Shown here in pieces: positions 1 to 5,253 of a DNA stretch of 5,253 nt (positions within the stretch are counted from its first letter, which is position 1; each line of letters begins with the position of its first letter). Below the pieces are notes generated by a model that saw nothing but the letters and a program-made list of their open reading frames with translations, ran no database searches and was not told where the DNA came from. The translations under genes and the position numbers were made by a program. This DNA comes from an uncultured Achromobacter sp. (lineage in GTDB: Bacteria; Pseudomonadota; Gammaproteobacteria; Burkholderiales; Burkholderiaceae_B). The stretch spans positions 1 to 5,253 of the forward strand of contig CAJYKY010000541.1 of NCBI GenBank assembly GCA_913775005.1. Direction: 5' to 3'.

Positions 1-1255
1 GTACCGGCTCTTCGTGATATTCGGCCTGGTGTGGATGGCCGACGCCATGCAGGTGCTGTCCATCGGCTTTAGCGCGCCGTCCATCGCCAAGACCTTCGGC
101 ATCACCGTGCCGCAGGCGCTGCAAAGCGGCACGTTCTTCTTTATCGGCATGCTGATCGGCGCGTTCGTGTTCGGCCGTCTGGCCGACCGCATCGGGCGCC
201 GCCCGGTGTTGATGGTGGCCGTCATCATTGACGCCTGCGCGGGCGTGGCCTCGGCCTTCGCGCCCGAGTTCACGTGGTTGCTGTTCCTGCGTTTCCTGAC
301 GGGCATCGGCGTGGGTGGCACCCTGCCGGTGGACTACACGATGATGGCCGAGTTCCTGCCCAGTGACCGCCGTGGCCGCTGGCTGGTGCTGCTGGAATCG
401 TTCTGGGCCGTGGGCACCATCTTGCTGGCGCTGTTGGCGCTGGCGGCCGTGTCCTGGGGCGATGATGCGTGGCGCGTCATCTTCTTTGTCACGGGCTTGC
501 CCGCGCTGATCGGCGTGGTGCTGCGCTTCTACATCCCCGAGTCGCCGATGTACCTGAACCGCAATGGCAAGTCGGATCAAGCTCGCAAGGTGCTGGAACG
601 CGTGGCCCGCGTGAACCGCAGCAACGTTGACGTGCCGGCGCTGCAACCGGAAACGCCCGTGCACAAGTCGATGTTCGCGCTGTTCTCGGCCAGCTATCGT
701 CGCCGCAGTATCGGCCTGTTCTTGGCCTGGGCGCTGATCTCCATCGCGTACTACGGTGTCTTCGTCTACCTGCCGGTCAAGCTCAGCACCGAAGGCTTCG
801 CCTTCATGCGCGGACAGGAATTCCTGGTGCTGCTGGCGCTGGTGCAATTGCCCGGCTTTGCGCTGTCTGCCTATGGGGTTGAGCGCTGGGGCCGCAAGCC
901 TACGCTGGTCGGCTTCCTGATTCTGAGCGCGGTCGGCTGCATGCTGTATAGCCTGGGCACGTCACCCGCCGTGGTGATCGGGTCCACCTTGCTGATGAGC
1001 TTTTCGTTGTTGGGCACCTGGGGCGCGCTATACGCCTTCACGCCCGAGGTCTACCCGACCGACCTGCGCGCCAGCGGCATGGGCATGGCGGGTGCGGTGG
1101 CACGTTTTGGCGGGCTGTTTGCGCCGGCCATCATCGCGCCCATCATGACCAGCCACTTCACGCTGTCGCTGGTGGTGCTGTCCAGCATGCTGTTGGCGGG
1201 CGCCGTCGCGATCTGGTCGGTGGACGTGGAGTCGCGCAACCGCGCGTTGGATTAA
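1..1255 (+). CDS. MFS transporter, NiaP / sugar-porter type, 5' end missing
   Basis: Inner-membrane MFS permease, probably a proton-coupled importer of a small carboxylate such as nicotinate. The reading frame is open from base 2 to the TAA at 1253-1255, giving 417 visible residues. A GTG at position 14 is probably not the start: the upstream residues YRLF continue naturally into the first membrane helix, so some 10-20 N-terminal residues likely lie outside the window. Numbering from the GTG codon: helix 2-3 loop motif GRLADRIGRR (54-63), DRRGR (118-122), VLLESFWAVG (125-134), PESPMYL after helix 6 (175-181), second-half loop ERWGRK (290-295) and TPEVYPTDLR (343-352). The LLESFWAVG, YYG-FVYLP, LVQLPGF and TPE-YPT segments match what I recall of Bacillus NiaP (niacin permease). 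Substrate remains inferred; related paralogues carry other aromatic acids. It converges on the MarR gene downstream. Codons strongly favour G/C at the third position. Confidence 0.88.
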   Translation, partial: YRLFVIFGLVWMADAMQVLSIGFSAPSIAKTFGITVPQALQSGTFFFIGMLIGAFVFGRLADRIGRRPVLMVAVIIDACAGVASAFAPEFTWLLFLRFLTGIGVGGTLPVDYTMMAEFLPSDRRGRWLVLLESFWAVGTILLALLALAAVSWGDDAWRVIFFVTGLPALIGVVLRFYIPESPMYLNRNGKSDQARKVLERVARVNRSNVDVPALQPETPVHKSMFALFSASYRRRSIGLFLAWALISIAYYGVFVYLPVKLSTEGFAFMRGQEFLVLLALVQLPGFALSAYGVERWGRKPTLVGFLILSAVGCMLYSLGTSPAVVIGSTLLMSFSLLGTWGALYAFTPEVYPTDLRASGMGMAGAVARFGGLFAPAIIAPIMTSHFTLSLVVLSSMLLAGAVAIWSVDVESRNRALD

Positions 1256-1260
1256 TGCGG

Positions 1261-1283
1261 CGGGGGGCAATTCCCCCCCTTCT
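1261..1283 (+). terminator. Hairpin between convergent genes
   Basis: A run of six G (1262-1267) pairs with six C (1273-1278) around the loop CAATT, followed by a weak T-rich stretch (CTTCTGTT). It starts 6 bases after the MFS stop codon. On the minus strand the same hairpin lies about 36 bases beyond the MarR stop, so it could serve both converging genes. The T tract is poor on both strands, so termination strength is uncertain. Confidence 0.55.
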
Positions 1284-1314
1284 GTTGCAGCGGTGTTGAC
1301 GGCGGCGACTGGCT

Positions 1315-1782
1315 TTATGCCGGTTCGTCGCCGTTCAGCATTTTGGTCAACAGAAAATCCAGCGCCAGCCGCTCGGCCGGATTCAGATTGCCGTAGGTGG
1401 TTTCAGTAATCTGCTTGGCGAACGGTTCCATCTCTTGCACCAGGGCCTGCCCGGCAGGCGTGAGGTTGATGACAACCTTGCGCCGGTCAACCGGGTCATG
1501 ATCCACCTGCACCAACTCGCGCTGCTTCAAACGGTCTACGACCCCACGGACCGTGGCCTGGTCGATCACCGTAGCCTTGACCAGATCCGCCAGCGAACTC
1601 GCGCCATGGTCCCGCACCGAACACAACACGACAAACTGCGCGGCAGTGAGCTGCGAGTCGGGAATGTAGTGCTGGAACAAAGCGGTATGCCGCTGATAGA
1701 CACGCCGCAGCAGGTGGCCGATCTGATCAGAAAAAAAATAGCCTTCCGTGGTGGACGAGGACTTGCCTTTTACGTTGCGCAT
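1315..1782 (-). CDS. MarR-family transcriptional repressor, NicR/BpsR-like
   Basis: A 155-residue cytoplasmic dimeric winged-helix regulator, the usual MarR length. An N-terminal dimerisation helix covers about residues 16-38 (DQIGHLLRRVYQRHTALFQ), followed by DSQLTAAQF (42-50). Helix SLADLVKATVID (63-74) leads into recognition helix QATVRGVVDRLKQREL (75-90). The wing carries the signature DPVDRRK (96-102) and VINLTPAG (104-111). C-terminal helices (residues 112-150) complete the dimer interface. The combination SDQIGHLLRR, DSQLTAAQF and IDQATVRGVVDRLK resembles, from memory, NicR of Pseudomonas putida and BpsR of Bordetella, which repress nicotinate degradation genes and respond to 6-hydroxynicotinate. 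The start at 1782 has a modest AGG ribosome site 6-8 bases upstream, and no other start lies close. The convergent NiaP-like transporter fits a nicotinate theme. The family call is firm; the ligand is inferred. Codons 15-18 contain a T8 tract. Confidence 0.9.
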   Translation of the reverse strand: MRNVKGKSSSTTEGYFFSDQIGHLLRRVYQRHTALFQHYIPDSQLTAAQFVVLCSVRDHGASSLADLVKATVIDQATVRGVVDRLKQRELVQVDHDPVDRRKVVINLTPAGQALVQEMEPFAKQITETTYGNLNPAERLALDFLLTKMLNGDEPA

Positions 1783-1798
1783 AAGCCTATCCGAAGCA

Positions 1799-1826
1799 AT
1801 GCTGTGAATATGATGATTTTTGTCAA
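1799..1826 (-). promoter_or_regulatory. Candidate sigma-70 promoter of the marR gene
   Basis: On the minus strand a perfect -35 box TTGACA (complement of 1821-1826) is followed after 16 bases by CAGCAT (complement of 1799-1804), a 3/6 match to TATAAT that keeps the A at position 2 and the T at position 6. It lies 17 bases before the marR start codon, so the leader would be very short. The spacer is AT-rich. I found no convincing MarR operator dyad over it, so autoregulation is not shown. Confidence 0.45.
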
Positions 1827-1855
1827 CGGTACACGCTTTGCGCGGTAGCGAAAGG

Positions 1856-1874
1856 GGCCGTAGCGTTTACGGCC
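1856..1874 (-). terminator. Hairpin terminator after the orphan membrane-protein gene
   Basis: Perfect 7-bp inverted repeat GGCCGTA / TACGGCC with loop GCGTT (plus-strand reading), beginning 9 bases beyond the TAA of the minus-strand gene that ends at 1884. On the minus strand it has an A-rich 5' flank (TAATAAAATTGC) and a weak CCTTT 3' flank. The T-rich plus-strand side (AATTTTATTATTT) would make it a better terminator in the opposite direction, so it may act both ways. It separates the orphan gene from the marR promoter. Confidence 0.55.
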
Positions 1875-1883
1875 GCAATTTTA

Positions 1884-3158
1884 TTATTTCAGCCGCTGCA
1901 CGGCTTGCGGATTGAAGGCGCTGTAAGCGCTGCCGCAGCTTGCATACGCGGCCGCCTGCGCGGGCAGGCCCGTCGTGCGGATGCCCATCTGGCCCTTGGG
2001 TAACTGCACGCGCACAAAGCGTTCGGCTTGAACGGTGCCGTCGGGCAGAAAGTAAAGCTGGGCCTGCATCAATGTCGACTCGCCATCAACGGCTTTAGGC
2101 TGCTCGAAACCCGGCACGCGCAACGTTGCTTCGTGCCAGGTCTGCGGCGCGTCAAGCGTTTGCCAACGCACGGGCAACGATTGATCGATATCGATCAGTG
2201 CGTTGCCCGTCGGCCGAGGATAGTCCGCGCAAATAGCAGGCAGCGGTGTCAGGGATGCAATGGCCTGATCGCCGATATCCAGCGTCTGCCCATTGAACTC
2301 CAGCCGTGCGATGGCGCTGGGCGTGTAGTTGTGCACCGTGAATAGCACCAGACCTTTTTGCTTCTTGTCTTCGTACCGCTGCTCCGACATGCCCGACAAA
2401 CGGCCCAGCACGGGCGCCACGTCGACATGATCGGGGTAGTGGAAATAGACATAGCGCAACAGCGCCGCTTCGGAATGACCCAGCGAAGACGTGAGCGGCT
2501 TCAGGTTTGGGTAGGGCAAGAGAGTCAGCGGTGTAGAGGAGGGCGTGGATGCAGAGGGCTGCGCCGCGCTCTGGTACTCCTGGGGAGCGGCCGGGTAAAC
2601 GTATTGCGCTACATCGCTGCGCAAGCGCGACCCTTCATAAGGAAACGGAGTCTTGTTGCCGGCTCCGCTAGTGCCCTGGGGATATCGCGTAAATGCGGCA
2701 AAGCGCTGCGCGTTGTCTGCACGCATGGGCAAGTCTGGCCCGCCGCCGGACCCCGTGCTTGCATAGGGCGACGTGTCCACCCACAAATCACGGCCCGAAA
2801 AATTCACATGCACCTCGGTAATCCCCGGATGCGTAGCGCTGAACCCATCACGCCGCGCTTGTTCAATGCCGTCATAAACGGGGTAGATCAGCACGGACAA
2901 CAACGTGGGAACAAATAGCAGCGCATTCACCCGCCCGGGAATCTGCCCCCGGTCACGAACGAGATAAACGATCCAGGTAATGATGAGCAGAGCCGCCAAC
3001 GGCCCCCCCACCCATATCGCCGCCACGATAAGCCCCATGACGCCCCAGCCTAGCGTTGGACTGGTGACCGCAATAATCCCCAACGCGGCCAGCCAGCTTG
3101 CCAAGGCGATGGAAAGGATGATGCCGAAGATGTATTGCCGAAGGGGAGTTTTCGTCAT
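1884..3158 (-). CDS. Hypothetical membrane-anchored protein with large periplasmic domain
   Basis: I do not recognise this 424-residue protein. Its N-terminus is hydrophobic: helix 1 about residues 9-30, helix 2 about 39-67 (long enough to be a hairpin of two), and helix 3 about 79-95. Positive residues in MTKTPLRQ and in RDRGQIPGR between helices 2 and 3 put those segments in the cytoplasm under the positive-inside rule. That leaves residues 96-424 facing the periplasm. The exported part begins with GITEVHVNF (112-120), has a Gly-rich stretch (136-140), a Ser/Pro/Ala/Thr-rich linker (about 196-214), then alternating hydrophobic segments suggesting beta structure, including VLFTVHNYTPSAIARLEFNG (271-290). 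Two cysteines (310, 408) in that domain could form a disulfide. The ATG at 3158 has no recognisable ribosome site; the next Met is at residue 41, inside helix 2, so 3158 remains the best start. It appears monocistronic, flanked by hairpins. Function unknown. Confidence 0.8.
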   Translation of the reverse strand: MTKTPLRQYIFGIILSIALASWLAALGIIAVTSPTLGWGVMGLIVAAIWVGGPLAALLIITWIVYLVRDRGQIPGRVNALLFVPTLLSVLIYPVYDGIEQARRDGFSATHPGITEVHVNFSGRDLWVDTSPYASTGSGGGPDLPMRADNAQRFAAFTRYPQGTSGAGNKTPFPYEGSRLRSDVAQYVYPAAPQEYQSAAQPSASTPSSTPLTLLPYPNLKPLTSSLGHSEAALLRYVYFHYPDHVDVAPVLGRLSGMSEQRYEDKKQKGLVLFTVHNYTPSAIARLEFNGQTLDIGDQAIASLTPLPAICADYPRPTGNALIDIDQSLPVRWQTLDAPQTWHEATLRVPGFEQPKAVDGESTLMQAQLYFLPDGTVQAERFVRVQLPKGQMGIRTTGLPAQAAAYASCGSAYSAFNPQAVQRLK

Positions 3159-3248
3159 TGCGCAGGGGGCGGAATGGCAGTTTTGAATGGAACGCGTGCG
3201 GCGCGTCGGGATGCTGAGACTTTACATGAGGGTGGGGAGAAAGCAGGA

Positions 3249-3280
3249 AACCGGCACGTCCACGATGGTTCGTGCCGGTT
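3249..3280 (-). terminator. Terminator downstream of the Bcr/CflA-type exporter gene
   Basis: Perfect 10-bp inverted repeat with arms AACCGGCACG (3249-3258) and CGTGCCGGTT (3271-3280) and a 12-base loop. On the minus strand it lies about 55 bases past the exporter stop codon, and the second arm runs into a T/C-rich stretch (TTTCCTGCTTTCTCC), as in a rho-independent terminator. On the plus strand the hairpin is followed by GTAGGGGAAG, which does not fit, so the minus-strand direction is preferred. Confidence 0.65.
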
Positions 3281-3298
3281 GTAGGGGAAGGGCAAGCG

Positions 3299-3330
3299 CC
3301 CGGCAGGCGCTCGAAAAGCGAACCGCCGGG
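3299..3330 (-). other. Second inverted repeat just past the exporter stop codon
   Basis: CCCGGC (3299-3304) pairs with GCCGGG (3325-3330). Inside that, CGCT (3308-3311) pairs with AGCG (3317-3320) around CGAAA, making a nested imperfect stem that starts only 5 bases after the minus-strand stop. An alternative 6-bp fold is AGCGCC (3295-3300) with GGCGCT (3306-3311). There is no T tract, so this is more likely an mRNA 3'-end stabiliser or chance GC-rich pairing than a terminator. Confidence 0.3.
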
Positions 3331-3335
3331 TCAGC

Positions 3336-4463
3336 CTAGCGACGGGCCATGCTGAATAGCCAGGCGATTAACGCGCAGACGGTCAGAACCAGTCCCAGTT
3401 GCTGCACCATGCCGGCAAGTCCCAACATGATGCCCAACAACAGGTAGTAGCTCAGGCCGAACAGCGCGCCAGCAGCGCCAGCCTGCTCGCGATAATGACG
3501 CAGCGCCTGGCTCAGCACGTTGGGGATGGCAATGCCATAGGCAACCACAACCCCAGTGACCGGCACAAGAACCCACGCCGAGTGCTGCAAGCTCCATGCC
3601 GCAACGCCAGACAGCAGCGCCAGCGTGCATGCATCACGCACCAGCCGCTCCGGAGACTGGCCTGTTGCCAGCAGTTTCCGGTTCAGAAGACTGCCCGACA
3701 GTGAAGCCAGCGCTAGCAAGCCTCCTGTCCAGCCGAATGCCGTCGCGCTCCAGCCCAGTTGCCCGAATAGGAAAGGGGCCAGGCTGTAATAGCTGAACAA
3801 CATCGTGTTTAGCAGCGCCACCAGCATTGCGTTTTTGCGAAGCTCGCCGTCACGCGCCATGCGGCAGGCCAGTTCCGTAAAACGCACGCTAGAGGTGTTT
3901 TCCGGCCGAGTTTCCGGCAGCGCGATTGCTGTGAGTACCAGCAATACCGTCGCCAGCAATACCAAAGCCATAAACACGCCGGTGTGCCCAAAATGGCTGA
4001 CCAGCCAGCCTCCGCTTACCAAACCGAATACCGGGCTAACGGCCAGCGCGGCTCCCATCACGGAAAACACGCGGGCTAGCGCGGTGGACTCATAGCTGTC
4101 CCTCAGCATGGTTTGCACCACAACCGACCCTGCAGCGGCGCCGATAGCGGCGACCATGCGTGCCAACAAGAGGACGCTAAAGTCGTTTGCCACCATAGCC
4201 ATTGCAGCGCCGGCTGCGTAGCAAATCAGCCCAAGCATCATCGCCGGCCGTCGGCCGATGCGGTCGCTTAGCCAGCCCCACAACGCCACGCCGACGGCAA
4301 AGGCAACAAAGTAGACCGAAAGCGTCTGCGCCGCCCGCTCACTGCTCACGCGAAACGCTTGAGCAATGCCGGGTAAGGCGGGGCTGTAAATCGTTTCCAC
4401 CACTTGGGGAAACATAATCAGGAATGTCAGGTGCCACAGGTGTGGCCGGGTGCTCGTAACCAT
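3336..4463 (-). CDS. MFS exporter of the Bcr/CflA (DHA1) type
   Basis: A 375-residue inner-membrane drug or metabolite:H+ antiporter with about 12 predicted helices. The helix-1 segment ETIYSPALPGIAQAF (23-37) matches the Bcr/CflA TM1 pattern and carries an acidic residue, E23. Motif A is GWLSDRIGRRP (63-73). TM4 has the family arginine R102 in ARMVAAIG. TM5 carries a motif C-like stretch SPVFGLVSGGWL (143-154), typical of exporters. LPETRPEN (182-189) ends the first half. IPNVLSQAL with AGAAGALFG (313-321, 328-336) fits the TM10-11 region of Bcr-like proteins. I placed the start at 4463 rather than 4499 because AAGGAG sits 6 bases before the 4463 ATG, whereas the 4499 ATG has no ribosome site and adds a charged, non-family extension of 12 residues. 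Divergent from an araC gene that probably controls it. Substrate unknown: antibiotics, sulfonamide-like drugs, purines or amino acids are all exported within the family. Confidence 0.88.
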   Translation of the reverse strand: MVTSTRPHLWHLTFLIMFPQVVETIYSPALPGIAQAFRVSSERAAQTLSVYFVAFAVGVALWGWLSDRIGRRPAMMLGLICYAAGAAMAMVANDFSVLLLARMVAAIGAAAGSVVVQTMLRDSYESTALARVFSVMGAALAVSPVFGLVSGGWLVSHFGHTGVFMALVLLATVLLVLTAIALPETRPENTSSVRFTELACRMARDGELRKNAMLVALLNTMLFSYYSLAPFLFGQLGWSATAFGWTGGLLALASLSGSLLNRKLLATGQSPERLVRDACTLALLSGVAAWSLQHSAWVLVPVTGVVVAYGIAIPNVLSQALRHYREQAGAAGALFGLSYYLLLGIMLGLAGMVQQLGLVLTVCALIAWLFSMARR

Positions 4464-4469
4464 CTCAAT

Positions 4470-4475
4470 CTCCTT
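4470..4475 (-). promoter_or_regulatory. Ribosome binding site fixing the exporter start
   Basis: The minus strand reads AAGGAG here, then six bases (ATTGAG) to the ATG at 4463. It is the clearest Shine-Dalgarno site I noted in the window and decides between this ATG and the in-frame ATG at 4499. Confidence 0.85.
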
Positions 4476-4501
4476 AGCGATATGTAGCTTGAGGAGCATT
4501 G

Positions 4502-4530
4502 TTGCGATTTGGCGCCTGTCTCATTACCAT
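4502..4530 (+). promoter_or_regulatory. Candidate promoter of the araC-family gene
   Basis: TTGCGA (4502-4507, 4/6 match to TTGACA), a 17-base spacer, and TACCAT (4525-4530, 4/6 match to TATAAT). Transcription would start near 4537, about 30 bases before the ATG at 4566. Its -10 box overlaps that of the opposing exporter promoter candidate. Confidence 0.35.
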
Positions 4531-4551
4531 AACGAAGACTTTGTATATCAA
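4523..4551 (-). promoter_or_regulatory. Candidate promoter of the exporter gene
   Basis: On the minus strand TTGATA (complement of 4546-4551, 5/6 match), a 17-base spacer and GGTAAT (complement of 4523-4528, 4/6 match but lacking the conserved A at position 2). The poor -10 would suit a promoter that needs an activator such as the adjacent AraC-type protein. A near-palindrome with arms TTTG / CAAA (4540-4552) covers the -35 box and may be part of an operator. Confidence 0.35.
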
Positions 4552-4565
4552 AAATCGGACATTCC

Positions 4566-5253
4566 ATGAAAATTGATCCCGATGACATGTTTGACCCGGA
4601 CAGCCACGATGGCCCGGTCATTGGGATTGCTTCCGATATTGGTCTGCACGATTCCGGACGGCATAGCCATCTGCGCCATCAACTGCTTTTTTCGGCGGCG
4701 GGAAGCGTCACGATTGAATTGGATAAGACGCTGTGCCTGCTTCCGCCGGGCCGCGCCGCGTGGATCCCGGCAGGAACCGTCCACCGCGCTGTGATGCGCG
4801 GAGTCATGGCTTACCGCTCTCTGTACTTTTCGCCCACGCTGCCCTTTCCAGCGCTACCTCTGCAAATCATTGAAGTGAATCCGCTGTTCTTTGAAGTCAT
4901 CGAGAGGATGGCGTTCTGGCCTTGGGAAATGCCCAAGACGCAACAGGCCAGTCTTATCGCCGTGTTCTGTGAAGAGATCCAGACCGCGCGTAGCGAAAAC
5001 TGGACATTGCAGTTTCCCTCAGACCCGCGGTTGAGCCATTGGCTGGACAAGGTGCGCACGGGTGAACTGCCCCCCCGACTCGGTCAACTAGCGCAACAAG
5101 TTGGCGCATGCGAGCGCACGATTAGCCGGATATTCGTCAAAGAGACGGGAATGAATTACCAAGGCTGGCGGCAGCAGTGGCGATTGCTCAAGGCGATGGA
5201 AATGCTGTCAGAGGGGCGACCATTAAGCTACGTGGCGCAAGAACTTGAGTTTG
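4566..5253 (+). CDS. AraC-family regulator with N-terminal cupin, 3' end missing
   Basis: The frame is open from ATG 4566 to the window edge (229 codons plus one base). An in-frame TAA at 4530 with no intervening ATG fixes the start; the ribosome site is weak (GGA, 6 bases upstream). Residues 33-73 form an effector-binding cupin: H33, H35 and H38 in GRHSHLRHQ, then GSVTIE (46-51), and the WIPAGTVH signature (66-73). The C-terminal DNA-binding domain begins about residue 168. Its first helix-turn-helix is RLGQLAQQVGACERTISRIF (171-190), followed by KETGMNYQGWRQQWRLLKA (192-210) joining helix. The second starts at PLSYVAQELEF (219-229) and is cut before its recognition helix; some 25-40 residues are probably missing. 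The short cupin-plus-AraC layout and the divergent MFS neighbour resemble E. coli NimR, which controls the nimT exporter. It probably regulates the gene at 3336-4463 in response to a substrate of that exporter. G+C is visibly lower than in the leftmost gene. Confidence 0.88.
   Translation, partial: MKIDPDDMFDPDSHDGPVIGIASDIGLHDSGRHSHLRHQLLFSAAGSVTIELDKTLCLLPPGRAAWIPAGTVHRAVMRGVMAYRSLYFSPTLPFPALPLQIIEVNPLFFEVIERMAFWPWEMPKTQQASLIAVFCEEIQTARSENWTLQFPSDPRLSHWLDKVRTGELPPRLGQLAQQVGACERTISRIFVKETGMNYQGWRQQWRLLKAMEMLSEGRPLSYVAQELEF

Noticed and set aside
14..16. GTG as the true start of the left-hand transporter
   Set aside because: The frame is open to the window edge and the preceding YRLF fits the lead-in to helix 1, so the gene most likely starts outside the window.
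1435..1848. Plus-strand open frame of 137 codons
   Set aside because: Antisense to the MarR gene, whose winged-helix motifs are unmistakable. This frame encodes no recognisable motif.
2358..2918. Plus-strand open frame of 186 codons
   Set aside because: It lies wholly antisense to the 424-residue membrane-protein gene, is rich in Arg/Gln/Gly as expected for a shadow frame in GC-rich DNA, and shows no domain. The minus-strand frame has clear membrane helices.
3331..3630. Minus-strand open frame of 99 codons
   Set aside because: Out-of-frame overlap with the C-terminal half of the exporter gene on the same strand; Trp/Cys/Gly-rich composition is typical of a shadow frame.
4464..4499. N-terminal extension of the exporter to the ATG at 4499
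   Set aside because: No ribosome site precedes that ATG, and the added residues (LLKLHIAKEIE) are the translation of the leader containing the AAGGAG site of the 4463 start.
4540..4552. TTTG / CAAA near-palindrome as a proven AraC operator
   Set aside because: The arms are only 4 bp and AraC-type proteins usually bind direct repeats; too weak to list as its own feature.
4548..4784. Minus-strand open frame upstream of the exporter
   Set aside because: Antisense to the cupin part of the AraC gene, rich in Arg/Gln, with no domain or ribosome site.

Overview
This 5.25 kb window looks like chromosomal DNA of a GC-rich Betaproteobacterium. The protein styles, and above all the MarR regulator, point to the Alcaligenaceae (Bordetella/Achromobacter type). 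That placement is inferred from recalled family likeness, not from a search. There are five protein-coding genes, two of them cut by the window edges. I see no RNA genes, insertion sequences, CRISPR arrays, attachment sites or origins.

Layout: (1) positions 1-1255, plus strand: the 3' part of a major facilitator (MFS) transporter of the NiaP / sugar-porter type. (2) 1315-1782, minus strand: a MarR-family repressor resembling NicR/BpsR, convergent with the transporter across a short intergenic hairpin, with its own TTGACA-containing promoter candidate. (3) 1884-3158, minus strand: an unrecognised 424-residue protein with about three N-terminal membrane helices and a large, probably periplasmic domain, ending at a hairpin terminator. 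(4) 3336-4463, minus strand: a Bcr/CflA-type MFS drug/metabolite exporter, followed by two hairpins. (5) 4566 to the right edge, plus strand: an AraC-family regulator with an N-terminal cupin, divergent from the exporter and sharing a 102-bp promoter region with it; the C-terminus is cut off.

Two regulator-transporter pairs can be read from this order. On the left, the NiaP-like importer and the NicR/BpsR-like repressor suggest nicotinate (or related pyridine/aromatic acid) uptake and sensing. On the right, the divergent AraC regulator and Bcr/CflA exporter suggest a locally controlled efflux unit, like E. coli nimR-nimT in arrangement. The orphan membrane protein between them has no visible link to either pair.

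Base composition differs along the window. Hand-counted 60-base lines give 41/60 G+C inside the first transporter, but 32/60 and 28/60 inside the AraC gene, so the right-hand module may have a different history. Nothing here amounts to a clearly new system; the orphan exported protein is the most novel item.
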